DNA of 64,000 nt from Nocardioides sp. GY 10127 (GCF_004919085.1 NZ_STGL01000001.1:1-64000); one strand, 5' to 3'; shown: positions 49,135 through 57,829, counted from the first letter of the stretch. Made by a program: numbers and translations. Notes: generated by a model from the letters alone, not told the origin.

Positions 49135-49787
49135 TGCTTCCAGGCGACATCGACGTCGACGTCGGGCTCGACGTCGGGCTCGACGTCGGGCGTGGGCGTG
49201 GCGTCCGCGTCGACCGGGGTGCCGATCTCATACTCCGGGAGGATGATTCGGTGCAGCAGGTCGCACGGCCGCCCGTCTGCCAAGACGTGGCGCGGGAGAG
49301 ACAGTTCCGCCCGTGCGACATCCGCCTCGACATTGATGAGGAACACCCAGGTGAGCATCCCGTTGCCGTTGCTGTTCCCGTCGTGAGCGGGACCGAGGTC
49401 GAACAGCGTGAGCTGGTCGCGGTTCGCCTCGATCTTGCGTGCGGTGGCGCTGCCCTTGGGGCTGCGAGCGCGAGGCTCGTCGCCACCGAGCAGCCCGGTG
49501 TTCTCATCGCCGGTCTGTACGACGATCGACATCTGGCGATCCGCCGAGAAGGTTCGTGGCTGCTGGTCGTCCTCGTCGTGCTCCCACCCGAGCGGCACCA
49601 GCACGCGCCTTATCGCGGCGGTCGCTTCGTGGTAGAGGTAGGTGCCGCCGGCGAAGCTCGGGTGGAAGGACGTGGTCAATGCCTTCCCCCCGACGGCAGC
49701 GGCGACGACGCGCTGTAGCCCCTCCAGTGGTATGCCCATCGCTTCTAGTTGCGTGGTGGCTTCGGAGGGATTGGCGTAGATGGTCAT
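49131..49787 (-). CDS. partner protein of the HTH-M78 gene, function unknown
   Basis: 218 residues from ATG 49787 (earlier in-frame Met codons exist). A soluble alpha/beta protein (TTQLEAMGIPLEGLQRVVAA, SFAGGTYLYHEATAAIRRVL, TWVFLINVEADVARAELSLP) with an acidic repetitive tail (PDVEPDVEPDVDVDV) of periodic Asp-Val/Glu-Pro. No family recognised. Divergent from the methyltransferase-nuclease gene, so probably part of the same module; an acidic tail can mimic DNA. Confidence 0.62.
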   Translation of the reverse strand: MTIYANPSEATTQLEAMGIPLEGLQRVVAAAVGGKALTTSFHPSFAGGTYLYHEATAAIRRVLVPLGWEHDEDDQQPRTFSADRQMSIVVQTGDENTGLLGGDEPRARSPKGSATARKIEANRDQLTLFDLGPAHDGNSNGNGMLTWVFLINVEADVARAELSLPRHVLADGRPCDLLHRIILPEYEIGTPVDADATPTPDVEPDVEPDVDVDVAWKQ

Positions 49788-49835
49788 GCGTGCCTGCTTC
49801 CGACTGGCGAATCCGAGCGGTTGCATCAAATGTAA

Positions 49836-49868
49836 CCTCATCTGAGGTGGAGATTTGCGCAACGCAAA
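49836..49868. promoter_or_regulatory. candidate operators in the divergent promoter region
   Basis: Two short inverted repeats lie in the 163-bp gap between divergent start codons: CCTCA-TC-TGAGG (49836-49847) and TTTGCG-CAA-CGCAAA (49854-49868). They are suited to binding of a dimeric HTH regulator such as the HTH-M78 protein, controlling both directions. Inferred by position only. Confidence 0.5.
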
Positions 49869-49950
49869 CGGCGCGGCGTGTCGAGACTTCCAACGTACAG
49901 CTTGTGACTGCCAGCAGTAGGGTGCCGAGGGCGACGAACAAGGGGGACCT

Positions 49951-52900
49951 ATGGTCAACGAGACGATCAAGCGGGCCGTGGAGCGGTTGGCGACGCGGAG
50001 CACTCAGACAGAGGCCGACATCCAGTCGGACATCCAGACCGTCCTCGCCGGTGGTGAGCTGAACCTGACCAGCGACGACGTCGTCCCGAAGCTTGAGCAG
50101 CCGACCGGTGACAGCACCCGCCGACGCATCGACGTGGCGATCTGTCACTGCGTGATCGAGGTTAAGAAGGATTTGCGCAGCCCCGCTGTCCGGGCTGACG
50201 GCGAGGAGCAGCTCCGGGGGTACGTGCAGACTCGTCACCAGCAATACGGCCGCCGGTTCGTCGGCATCCTCACCGATGGCGTCGACTGGACTCTTTACGA
50301 CCTGACCGCAGGCGGCGACCTGGTAGAGGTCTCCAGACTGACCAACACCGGCGACGCCGATCGGCTGCTGGTGTGGATCGAGGCGATCCTGGCCAGCGAG
50401 ACCGCGGTCCCGCCGGTCCCGGCCGAGATCGAGCAGCGCCTGGGCGCCAACTCTCCGGCCCATCAGCTGGACTTCCGCGAGCTGTCCGCCCTCTACGAGG
50501 CGAACCGGAACAACGCGGAGGTCGCACTCAAGCGTGAACTCTGGGCAAAGCTCCTGAAGACGGCTTTCGGCTCGTCGTTCCAGGACAGCTCGGACACCTT
50601 CATCAACCACACGCTGCTCGTCCTGACCGCAGAGATCATCGCGCACGCGGTGCTGGACATAGACATCTCCGCGGCCGGTCCCGTCTCGCCGCCGGACCTC
50701 GTCACCGGTCGCCAGTTCGACCAGGCGCTCATCCACGGCGTCGTCGAGGCCGACTTCTTCGACTGGGTCGTCGCAGTCCCCGGCGGGGAGGCCTTCGTTC
50801 GCACGCTCGCCGACCGGCTCTCTCGATTCAATTGGGCCGGTGTCGAGCACGACGTGCTTAAGCACCTCTACGAGTCGATCATCGTCCAGGAATCGCGCCA
50901 GGAATTGGGCGAGTACTACACCCCAGACTGGCTCGCCGACCGCGTGGTCGCCTCCACAGTCACCGCCCCCCTCACCCAGCGCGTCCTGGATCCCTCGTGC
51001 GGGTCCGGCACCTTCGTGTTCCATGCAGTCCGCGCTTACCTCAACGCTGCGGATGCCGACGGAGTTGGTGTCGGCGACGCCATCGCAGGGCTCACCCAGC
51101 ACGTCCTCGGAATGGACATCCACCCCGTCGCCGTCACCCTCGCCCGCGTCACCTACCTGCTGGCGATCGGCACCGACCGCCTCCGGGATACGGAGCGTCC
51201 CGAGATGACCGTGCCTATCTACCTTGGCGACTCCCTCCAGTGGGAACAGAACCGCGACCTATTTAGTCGTGACGACGCCGTCTCGATCGCCACGACCAGC
51301 GACGAGCTCGTCGGTGAGGGCGGCGGCATCATCGGCGACGACGATCTCGTGTTCCCGGTGTCGGTACTCAAGGACGCCGCGACTTTCGACCGCCTCGTCT
51401 CGCGGATGGCCGACCTGGCCCTCGACAACACCGGCAGGAAGCACCGCACCCTCATCACGCCAGTGCTCAACCAGTTCAGGATCGCTGAGGAGGACCGCGA
51501 CGTCCTGGGCAAGACCTTCGCCACGCTCCGCGACCTCGCTCTCAGTGGCCGCGACCACATCTGGGGCTACTACGTCCGAAACCTGATCCGCCCCATCTGG
51601 CTCGCTATCCCCGAAAACCGCGTCGATGTTCTCGTGGGCAACCCGCCTTGGCTGCGCTACTCGAAGATGACCCCGGCGATGAAGGGCCGCTACAAGGCGC
51701 TCGCCAAGCCCCGCAACCTACTGAGCGGCGGCCTCGGGGCATCTGGTCGGGACCTGTCGACGCTGTTTGTCTCGCGCGCGGTCGAGATGTATCTCCACCC
51801 CGGCGGCACATTCGCCTTCGTAATGCCCCACGGCACGATCACCAGACTTCCTCACACAGGCTTTCGGTCGGGTAAGTGGGCCTCGGCGCAGACCGGTGCG
51901 CTGACCGTGGCATTCGGCGAGACCTGGGACCTCACCGACGCGCCCACCGGCTTTCCAATGGTCTCCTGCGTCATCACCGGCACCTCGACCAACCCTGCGG
52001 TCGGCATGAAGCCGGAAGTCCAGCGGTGGACCTCTACGCTTAGCACGCCCGATGTCACCTGGGCTGCCGCCGAAAACACCTTCACGATCACGACGCGCAA
52101 GGTCGCCCAACTCAACTCCGACGCCGACCTCCCTGTCTCGCCCTACAAGCGCAAGTTCCGGCAGGGGGCCATCCTGGTGCCCAGAGTCCTAGTCACCGTC
52201 GAGGACGCACCGGCTACGGCACTCGGCGCCGGCGCTGGGCGCAGGCTAGTCCGGTCCCGTCGGACGACGGCCGAGAAGGACCCGTGGAGGAAGGTCGAGA
52301 CGCTCACGGGCTCGGTCGAGAGTCAGCACATCCACCCCACGCACTTAGGCGAGACCATCGCACCATATCGCGCGCTCGACCCCATCCTGAGTGTCCTGCC
52401 CCTTGGCAGCGACCGCCTCTTGCTGCCTAGCGAGATCGCTGAAGCGCCAGGGCTCTCCGGTTGGTGGGCCAAGGCCGAGCAGGCGTGGGGCGTGGGGAAG
52501 GTCGCCAATGACGACTCCGACCTCCTCACCCGCGTCGACTATCACACGCAGCTGTCGTCTCAGCTGCCGATCGCCTCGCACCGCGTTGTGTACACCAAGT
52601 CCGGCACGGCCCTCGCCGCCGCGAGGGTCGAGGACGACAGGGCGGTCATCGACCACAAGCTGTATTGGGCGCCGGTGGCCTCGGTGGCGGAGGGTCGCTA
52701 CCTCACCGGGATACTCAACTCGGAGACCTTGCTCAAGCGCGTCACGCCGCTCCAGAACGTCGGGCTATTCGGTCCCCGGGACTTTGACAAGAATGTCTTC
52801 TACGTCGCCTTCGGCCCCTACGACTCCACCAACGCCGATCACCAGGCGCTGATCGACCTGGTCGAGAAGGCCGAGGAGGCCGCAGCTACGGTGCCGATCG

Positions 52901-53670
52901 CCGCGGCCTTCACCACGACCCGTAACGACATCCGCAAGGCCCTCGCCGCCAAAGGGTTGCTGGCTCAGATCGAAGATGTCGTCACTCGCATCCTGCCAGT
53001 CGTCGCCGTCAGCGAAGATGGCGATTCCGCACGATCCGCTGGGGGCACCGGGCAACTGCGACGCACCAGCCTCGAACCGTTCTTTCTCGACGAGGCCGAT
53101 GTCGAGATCGACCTGGACGTGGAATACGACCGGGACCAGAACGTGTACCTCTGGGGCATGCTCGTCCGTAGGAGGGTCGTCGACCGCGACCCGGCCTACA
53201 TCAGCATCGGGTCCGCCTCCATCCAGCAGGACTTCGCAGAACTCGCATCCGAAGCTGTCGCCCGGCTCAAGGACATCGTCGCCTCGGCTGAGGAGGCGGG
53301 GGAGACCGTGCGCTTGTACCACTACGGCAACGCTGAGAGGCAGCACCTCGAGCGCCTCGGCGGTGACGGTGCCACGCTGGCGTCGATGGCCACGGACGTG
53401 CTCGGCCTGATCCGCTCGCGGTTCTCCAGCACACAGGGTCTTGGCCTCAAGCGCATCGGGGCCCTCGCTGGGGCTAGCTGGCGCACGGAGGGCCTCGTGG
53501 GCGACACCACCTACGATTGGATCGAGAGGGCGAGAGCAGGCGACGCCGCCGCCTGGGAGCAGCTCGTTAAGTACAACGAGGACGACGTGAACGCCCTCGC
53601 GCTGGTACGAGCCGCCCTACGAGACTATCCCGATGGCTTCGGCGGCGGCGCGACGGATGTGACCGCCTAG
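49951..53670 (+). CDS. single-chain PD-(D/E)XK-like nuclease - N6-adenine methyltransferase - RNase H-like fusion
   Basis: 1239 residues from ATG 49951. Region 1 (to ~130): nuclease-like D61-x8-E70-V-K72 (IDVAICHCVIEVKK). Region 2: DNA adenine methyltransferase with motif X-like EYYTPDWLADRVV (321-), motif I VLDPSCGSGTFVF (D347) and motif IV VGNPPW (N564-W567), then a probable target-recognition region (~620-980). Region 3 (about 1040-1239): RNase_H_2/YprB-like exonuclease, with D1056-V-E1058, YHYGNAE (1123-1129) and Y1208-NEDD-V (D1212). Type IIG enzymes have regions 1-2 in one chain; region 3 is not usual in them. Divergent from the HTH-M78 gene pair. Likely restriction-modification or phage defence. 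Confidence 0.85.
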   Translation: MVNETIKRAVERLATRSTQTEADIQSDIQTVLAGGELNLTSDDVVPKLEQPTGDSTRRRIDVAICHCVIEVKKDLRSPAVRADGEEQLRGYVQTRHQQYGRRFVGILTDGVDWTLYDLTAGGDLVEVSRLTNTGDADRLLVWIEAILASETAVPPVPAEIEQRLGANSPAHQLDFRELSALYEANRNNAEVALKRELWAKLLKTAFGSSFQDSSDTFINHTLLVLTAEIIAHAVLDIDISAAGPVSPPDLVTGRQFDQALIHGVVEADFFDWVVAVPGGEAFVRTLADRLSRFNWAGVEHDVLKHLYESIIVQESRQELGEYYTPDWLADRVVASTVTAPLTQRVLDPSCGSGTFVFHAVRAYLNAADADGVGVGDAIAGLTQHVLGMDIHPVAVTLARVTYLLAIGTDRLRDTERPEMTVPIYLGDSLQWEQNRDLFSRDDAVSIATTSDELVGEGGGIIGDDDLVFPVSVLKDAATFDRLVSRMADLALDNTGRKHRTLITPVLNQFRIAEEDRDVLGKTFATLRDLALSGRDHIWGYYVRNLIRPIWLAIPENRVDVLVGNPPWLRYSKMTPAMKGRYKALAKPRNLLSGGLGASGRDLSTLFVSRAVEMYLHPGGTFAFVMPHGTITRLPHTGFRSGKWASAQTGALTVAFGETWDLTDAPTGFPMVSCVITGTSTNPAVGMKPEVQRWTSTLSTPDVTWAAAENTFTITTRKVAQLNSDADLPVSPYKRKFRQGAILVPRVLVTVEDAPATALGAGAGRRLVRSRRTTAEKDPWRKVETLTGSVESQHIHPTHLGETIAPYRALDPILSVLPLGSDRLLLPSEIAEAPGLSGWWAKAEQAWGVGKVANDDSDLLTRVDYHTQLSSQLPIASHRVVYTKSGTALAAARVEDDRAVIDHKLYWAPVASVAEGRYLTGILNSETLLKRVTPLQNVGLFGPRDFDKNVFYVAFGPYDSTNADHQALIDLVEKAEEAAATVPIAAAFTTTRNDIRKALAAKGLLAQIEDVVTRILPVVAVSEDGDSARSAGGTGQLRRTSLEPFFLDEADVEIDLDVEYDRDQNVYLWGMLVRRRVVDRDPAYISIGSASIQQDFAELASEAVARLKDIVASAEEAGETVRLYHYGNAERQHLERLGGDGATLASMATDVLGLIRSRFSSTQGLGLKRIGALAGASWRTEGLVGDTTYDWIERARAGDAAAWEQLVKYNEDDVNALALVRAALRDYPDGFGGGATDVTA

Positions 53671-54295
53671 GCGAATGCAGGTTGGTTCTGAGTCCATTCG
53701 AGGGGCACAACGCTCGGGTCTGCTGCACGGTCTGGTGACCCCGTCGTTTCAAGGGGCAGTCGTGTCCCATTCGCGCTAGCGGAGCTGGGAGGCTCGGCTC
53801 GGACCGGGTTGTACCACGCATGAGTAGGGCGAACGAAGAGCCGAATCTGAGGTTGATGGATGCGGAGGCTGGGCCAGTCACCCAGCATCTCCACAGGGGA
53901 GTGCCCTCGCTGGAGGCCGCGTGAACCAGGTCGCTGACTGGCTCTTCTCCGACGCTGTACCTATCGGACCCGGCACCAGCGCCTCCTCAGTCCGGCGCCA
54001 GTGCCGGTGCTCACGGTTCCAACTCCACCTGAAGTAGGTTTGGATGCGGTCATCGGATGTGCCGAAGGCGGCGCGGACGCCGCGGGACTGTCGACGACGC
54101 TCGAAAGTGGAGCCGTCCCGGCGGGGTCGTTCTGGCCCTAGATTGGAGCGTCGTCGTCAGCGGGACCTTGGCCACTCGTGAACCTCCATAGGGGGACGCT
54201 AGGGCCTCGCAGTCCGCTCGATCGGGAAATTGCCGAGGTGCGCAAGATTGACGCGGCCCCATATTGTTGAGGGGTGGCGGTTACCTCTTGACCAG
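53671..54295. other. 625-bp gap at the right end of the element
   Basis: No convincing gene. Small open frames on the reverse strand (53567-53881, 53667-53894) show no motif or ribosome site. The composition is mixed, with stretches like AAGATTGACGCGGCCCCAT. The sequence ends at the right arm repeats and attR. Confidence 0.5.
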
Positions 54296-54319
54296 CGGCT
54301 GCAATGACGGCTGCAACGT
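54296..54319. repeat. tandem 12-mers near attR, candidate arm-type sites (right arm)
   Basis: CGGCTGCAATGA (54296-54307) followed directly by CGGCTGCAACGT (54308-54319). They share CGGCTGCA with the four left-arm copies at 29079-29136 and the same 12-bp pitch. In the excised circle they would lie on one side of the attP core and the left copies on the other. Confidence 0.6.
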
Positions 54320-54410
54320 CGCGAGACGGAGGCAGGTGACGCGAGACTGCGTGGCGGGCATTCAGGCTCAGCGAGACCTGCGCGCCTCTCCAGCGCCCGT
54401 GAAGCCGCGC

Positions 54411-54503
54411 CTGGGGGTCAAGGGGTCGCAGGTTCAAATCCTGTCAGCCCGACCGAACCAAACCGCCTCTGACCTGCGGAAACGCAGACGTCAGAGGCGG
54501 TTT
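54411..54503. repeat. attR, right copy of the 93-bp direct repeat
   Basis: Repeats the tRNA-Pro 3' part and terminator (see attL), one mismatch at 54488. It is not a tRNA gene: the acceptor 5' strand, D-arm and 5' anticodon stem are missing. Confidence 0.93.
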
Positions 54504-54583
54504 CTTCGTTCCGACATGCCCAGCGCTGCATCTCCCGCTGCAACGCCGCTGCTCGAGGCTGCCGTCCCCCCGTAGCTGCCGCA

Positions 54584-55210
54584 TTAGACCGAAGCCGCAC
54601 CTCCGGGGTACGGCGGGCGACCGGTGGCGCTCCAGGCGGCCTCCCAGGGCTTGCCGGCCACATCGCCGACATCGGGGGCACCCGAGAGCAGTTGCTCGAT
54701 GAACTCCGTCTGCCAGTCGGCAGGCGAGTAGGCGGTGACCGCGGGGCCCAGGTCGCAGTGGTGGATCTCGAGCTCGTGCCAGCGCATGCCGGCCACGTCG
54801 GCGGTGGAGATCCACCGGCCGGAACCGGGGGTGCGTTCGATCCGACCGAGACCCAACGGAGCTCGGTTGGTCTGCGTCTCGACGAGCAGGGGGTCGAGAC
54901 GTCGGCACCCGTCCGCCAGCCGTTTCAGGATCTCCTCGGGGCTCGCTGCCGACAACCCAGAGATGTCGTCGTCGCGCTGCGCGTCGGAGGCGTACATGGT
55001 CCGGGCCTCGTCGCTCAGCAGAGCCTCGACCGCGCCCGCGAGCGCCTCGGCGTTGAGGGCGAGGTGCGCCGCGACGTGCGACACGGACCAGCCGGGAAGC
55101 AGGCTGGGCAGCCGCCACTGGCTCTCGTCCAGCGCCTCGAGGCTCGTGACCACGCGCGCGGACGACTCCCGGACGGCCTGCACCATCTGCAGAGGATCGG
55201 TCTGGGTCAT
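54584..55210 (-). CDS. maleylpyruvate isomerase family, mycothiol-dependent enzyme (DinB-like)
   Basis: 208 residues from ATG 55210 (an upstream in-frame ATG at 55297 lacks support). The start of the DinB-like bundle QMVQAVRESSARVVTSLEAL with SLLPGWSVSHVAAHLALNAE holds the first metal His; later MRWHELEIHHCDLGPAV supplies the second pair. Helical four-bundle of the type used for mycothiol-dependent isomerases and detoxification, ~200 residues as usual. It lies 80 bp outside attR, so it is the chromosome side of the insertion. Confidence 0.82.
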   Translation of the reverse strand: MTQTDPLQMVQAVRESSARVVTSLEALDESQWRLPSLLPGWSVSHVAAHLALNAEALAGAVEALLSDEARTMYASDAQRDDDISGLSAASPEEILKRLADGCRRLDPLLVETQTNRAPLGLGRIERTPGSGRWISTADVAGMRWHELEIHHCDLGPAVTAYSPADWQTEFIEQLLSGAPDVGDVAGKPWEAAWSATGRPPYPGGAASV

Positions 55211-55397
55211 CACCCAGTTGTAGCGCACGCGGTGTCCCCGTGGGCCGGGGCTCACGCCAGCCGGCCGACCGCGGTCCGCTCTGCCGACAACGCTCAATGA
55301 GAATGGCCCAGACGGTGCCCAGCACCGTCCCCTCCCCCCCCGCGCGTTCGCCCCTCGCGTTCCTGGCCTGGACTCCCTTGCGGCGGGCTGAGCAGTC

Positions 55398-56246
55398 TCA
55401 ATTCACGTTGAGACCGAAGGTGCGGGTGAGGAGCTTGTTCTTCCAGTAGGACTCGATCTGCTCGATCGTCGTGTCGGGGGTGTTCTCGTCCACCACCTCG
55501 AGCACGGAGACCTGGTAGCGGCGGCGGCCGTGCTCGCCGGCCTTCCTGAGCCCAACGTTGCCGCCGTGTCCGTCCGTCGCGTACTGGAGCCACCGCCCGT
55601 ACAGGCTGTCCGCGCCCTTGGCCGAGCCGACGTACTGCTGGCCCGAGTCCATGTCGACGAGCAGATAGACCCCCTTGACGCTGCGCAGGACCTGCTGCCA
55701 GCCCGGCGGCAGTGTGGGGACGTCCTCGACCGGGCGGACGAACTCCCGGAAGCCCGGGAACCGCGGCTCGGACTGGTCGGCGATCTCGAGGATCGGCTTC
55801 GGCTGGTTGGCCGCCCGCTGCACCCAGCTGCGGGTCCCGGCGCCCCAGTCGATCACGACCCTGTCCCGGTAGGCGGCCAGGTCGTTCAACAGCACGAGGT
55901 CGTACTGCAGATGGCCGGACACGTCGGCTCCGGTGAGGACGTCGAGGCTGCCGGTCTCCGCCGATCCCACACCGTCGACGCGGTAGAGCCCGACGAACAC
56001 CGTCTTGCGCGCCTCGGTCACGATGAACGACGCCAAGCGGCACCCGACCGGCCAGGTTTCGCGGGCCTGGGTCGCCTGGTACTGCTCGAAGGCACCGGCG
56101 TCCTGCCGCCACGCCTCGTGGAGCCTCCCAGGCCGGAGCCGGCCGTCCTGATGGCGCACCAGCCGCACGTCCTCGCTGTCGATGCCGGCCAGGCCGAGGA
56201 GGTCGGCGAAGGTCAGGAAGCTGCCGTCAGGGGTGGAGGACGTCAC
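55398..56246 (-). CDS. GIY-YIG nuclease-like protein
   Basis: 282 residues from GTG 56246. The GIY-YIG core is in the C-terminal part: KGVYLLVDMDSGQQYVGSAK, then LYGRWLQYATDGHGGNV with the Arg of the active site, and DTTIEQIESYWKNKLLTR with the metal-binding Glu. An N-terminal ~150-residue domain (FLTFADLLGLAGIDSEDVRL, TVFVGLYRVDGVG) precedes it. Such standalone proteins are scattered in actinobacteria, sometimes near defence genes; substrate unknown. Confidence 0.85.
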   Translation of the reverse strand: MTSSTPDGSFLTFADLLGLAGIDSEDVRLVRHQDGRLRPGRLHEAWRQDAGAFEQYQATQARETWPVGCRLASFIVTEARKTVFVGLYRVDGVGSAETGSLDVLTGADVSGHLQYDLVLLNDLAAYRDRVVIDWGAGTRSWVQRAANQPKPILEIADQSEPRFPGFREFVRPVEDVPTLPPGWQQVLRSVKGVYLLVDMDSGQQYVGSAKGADSLYGRWLQYATDGHGGNVGLRKAGEHGRRRYQVSVLEVVDENTPDTTIEQIESYWKNKLLTRTFGLNVN

Positions 56247-56330
56247 CTGACGGATGCTAACCAGGCGCTGCTGGACAGGTAGGCGGTGCGGAGGCGCCCG
56301 CGATGCTGTGTCGGCGGCCGGCGGCCGGCC

Positions 56331-56358
56331 TTGGGTCCTCGTGCCCACGAGGACCAAA
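56331..56358. repeat. palindromic repeat family B, copy 2 (imperfect)
   Basis: TTGGGTCCTCGTG pairs with CACGAGGACCAAA (12 of 13) around a 2-base loop. Same core as 28734-28767. In the 472-bp gap between the GIY-YIG gene and the antiporter gene, which contains no gene I can support. Confidence 0.75.
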
Positions 56359-56427
56359 CGCCCCCAACGCCACGCCACAGAACGCGTCACCCCAGGTCAG
56401 CGCGATGCAGCCAGCCGGCCGGCATGC

Positions 56428-56455
56428 TTCGGTCCTCGCCACCACGAGGACCGAA
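56428..56455. repeat. palindromic repeat family B, copy 3
   Basis: TTCGGTCCTCG and CGAGGACCGAA form a perfect 11-bp stem with a 6-base loop (CCACCA). It is 70 bp after copy 2, like a paired REP arrangement. Confidence 0.8.
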
Positions 56456-56718
56456 CGCCACCCCGGCACCCGCAGCCACCAGACAGGTGCCGATGGCAAC
56501 CATCGGTTCAGCGTGGGCTAACCTCGAGGGAGCGAAGGGGAGTAGCCCTGCAACACCGGTCGTCGACACACTGGAGCCCCGCTCCCGGTGGCCGGGCCCG
56601 CGGAGCGGGTGGGCGAGACCTTCGGTCCTGTTGACGACGTCAGTGCGCCGACGGGCCGAAGTGGTCGGGTCCCTCGTCCGCCTCGGTCACGCGGCGCGGG
56701 AAAGGCCTGGAAGCCGCG

Positions 56719-57741
56719 ATGCTCCACTTCGTCCTGCTGATCGCGTGCGCGATCGCGATCTACCTCTCGTGCGAGTGGTTCATCAACGCCGTCGAGTGGC
56801 TCGGGCAGCGCCTCGACGTCGGGAAGATGGCCGTCGGCACGGTGCTCGCCGCGTTCGGCACCGCCCTGCCGGAGTCGGTGGTCACCCTGGTGGCGGTCAC
56901 GACCGGCGCCACGCCCGAGGCCCGCGACATCGGCGTGGGCGCCGCCATGGGTGGCCCGCTGGCGCTCGCCACGGTCGCCTACGGCGTCACCGGCGCGATG
57001 CTGCTCCTGCGTCGTCGCCGCACCCACGCGGCCACGCCGAGCGACCAGGAGGCGATCGGCACCCCGGACGAGATGCGTCGCCTCGCCAAGGACCAGACCT
57101 GGTTCCTCCCCGTCTTCGTCCTCAAGGTCGCCCTGGGCCTCGTCGCCTTCGCCTTCAAGCCGGCCCTGGGCCTGCTGTTCTTCGCCACCTACGCGGTCTA
57201 CTTCTGGCGCGAGATCAGGGCCGAGGACGACGAGCAGCCCGGCGAGTCCGAGGCGCTCGAGCCGCTCAAGCTCCAGCCGCGCGCCGCGTCCCCGGCCACG
57301 TGGGCCGTCGTGGTGCAGACCCTCGGCACGCTCGCGGTCATCTTCGTGGCCTCGCAGCTCTTCGTGAAGCAGCTGGACGCGGTCGGGCCGATGCTCGGCC
57401 TGTCCACCACCGTCACCGCGCTGCTGCTCTCGCCCGTCGCCACCGAGCTCCCGGAGATCATGAACGCGGTCATCTGGGTCCGCCAGGGCAAGACCCACCT
57501 CGCCCTGGCGAACATCTCGGGCGCCATGATGATCCAGGCGACGGTGCCCTCCGGCCTCGGTCTGCTCTTCACCAGCTGGCACTTCGACGCCGCGCTGACC
57601 TGGTCGGGCGCCGTCACCATCGCGGCGATCGTCTACCTGCTCACCCTCATGCGCACCCACCGCCTCACCCCGGGCCGGCTGGCCCTGTCGGCCGGCTTCT
57701 ACGCGGTGTTCGCGGTCGGCCTGGTCGTCATCCTGACCTGA
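56719..57741 (+). CDS. CaCA-family cation antiporter (Na+/Ca2+ exchanger-like)
   Basis: 340 residues from ATG 56719. Two alpha-repeats of the exchanger family: GTALPESVVTLVAV in the first half and SPVATELPEIMNAVIWVRQG with ANISGAMMIQ in the second, each with the ion-binding Glu. About 10-11 hydrophobic helices and a cytosolic loop (RRRRTHAATPSDQEAIG) between halves fit the CAX/NCX topology. It probably moves Ca2+ or Na+ out against protons or sodium. No partner gene adjacent. Confidence 0.9.
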   Translation: MLHFVLLIACAIAIYLSCEWFINAVEWLGQRLDVGKMAVGTVLAAFGTALPESVVTLVAVTTGATPEARDIGVGAAMGGPLALATVAYGVTGAMLLLRRRRTHAATPSDQEAIGTPDEMRRLAKDQTWFLPVFVLKVALGLVAFAFKPALGLLFFATYAVYFWREIRAEDDEQPGESEALEPLKLQPRAASPATWAVVVQTLGTLAVIFVASQLFVKQLDAVGPMLGLSTTVTALLLSPVATELPEIMNAVIWVRQGKTHLALANISGAMMIQATVPSGLGLLFTSWHFDAALTWSGAVTIAAIVYLLTLMRTHRLTPGRLALSAGFYAVFAVGLVVILT

Positions 57742-57786
57742 GCGACGGCCCCCGGGGCCCCGGTGCAGCGGGGGCACCCCTTGCGC

Positions 57787-57808
57787 TGCTAGGTATCGTT
57801 ACCTAGCA
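57787..57808. promoter_or_regulatory. PadR operator candidate
   Basis: TGCTAGGTA-TCGT-TACCTAGCA, 9-bp perfect arms with a 4-base spacer, 21 bp upstream of the padR start. PadR regulators usually bind ATG(T)x..ACAT-like palindromes; this is a longer unusual palindrome but in the autoregulatory position. Ribosome site GGAG follows at 57820. Confidence 0.7.
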
Positions 57809-57829
57809 GATCTAGGGATGGAGTGCGTG

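Noticed and set aside
53567..53894. Small reverse-strand open frames after the fusion gene
   Set aside because: No ribosome site, no motif, biased composition; the first overlaps the fusion gene.
54411..54484. Second tRNA-Pro
   Set aside because: Only the 3' half is present; it is the attR copy.
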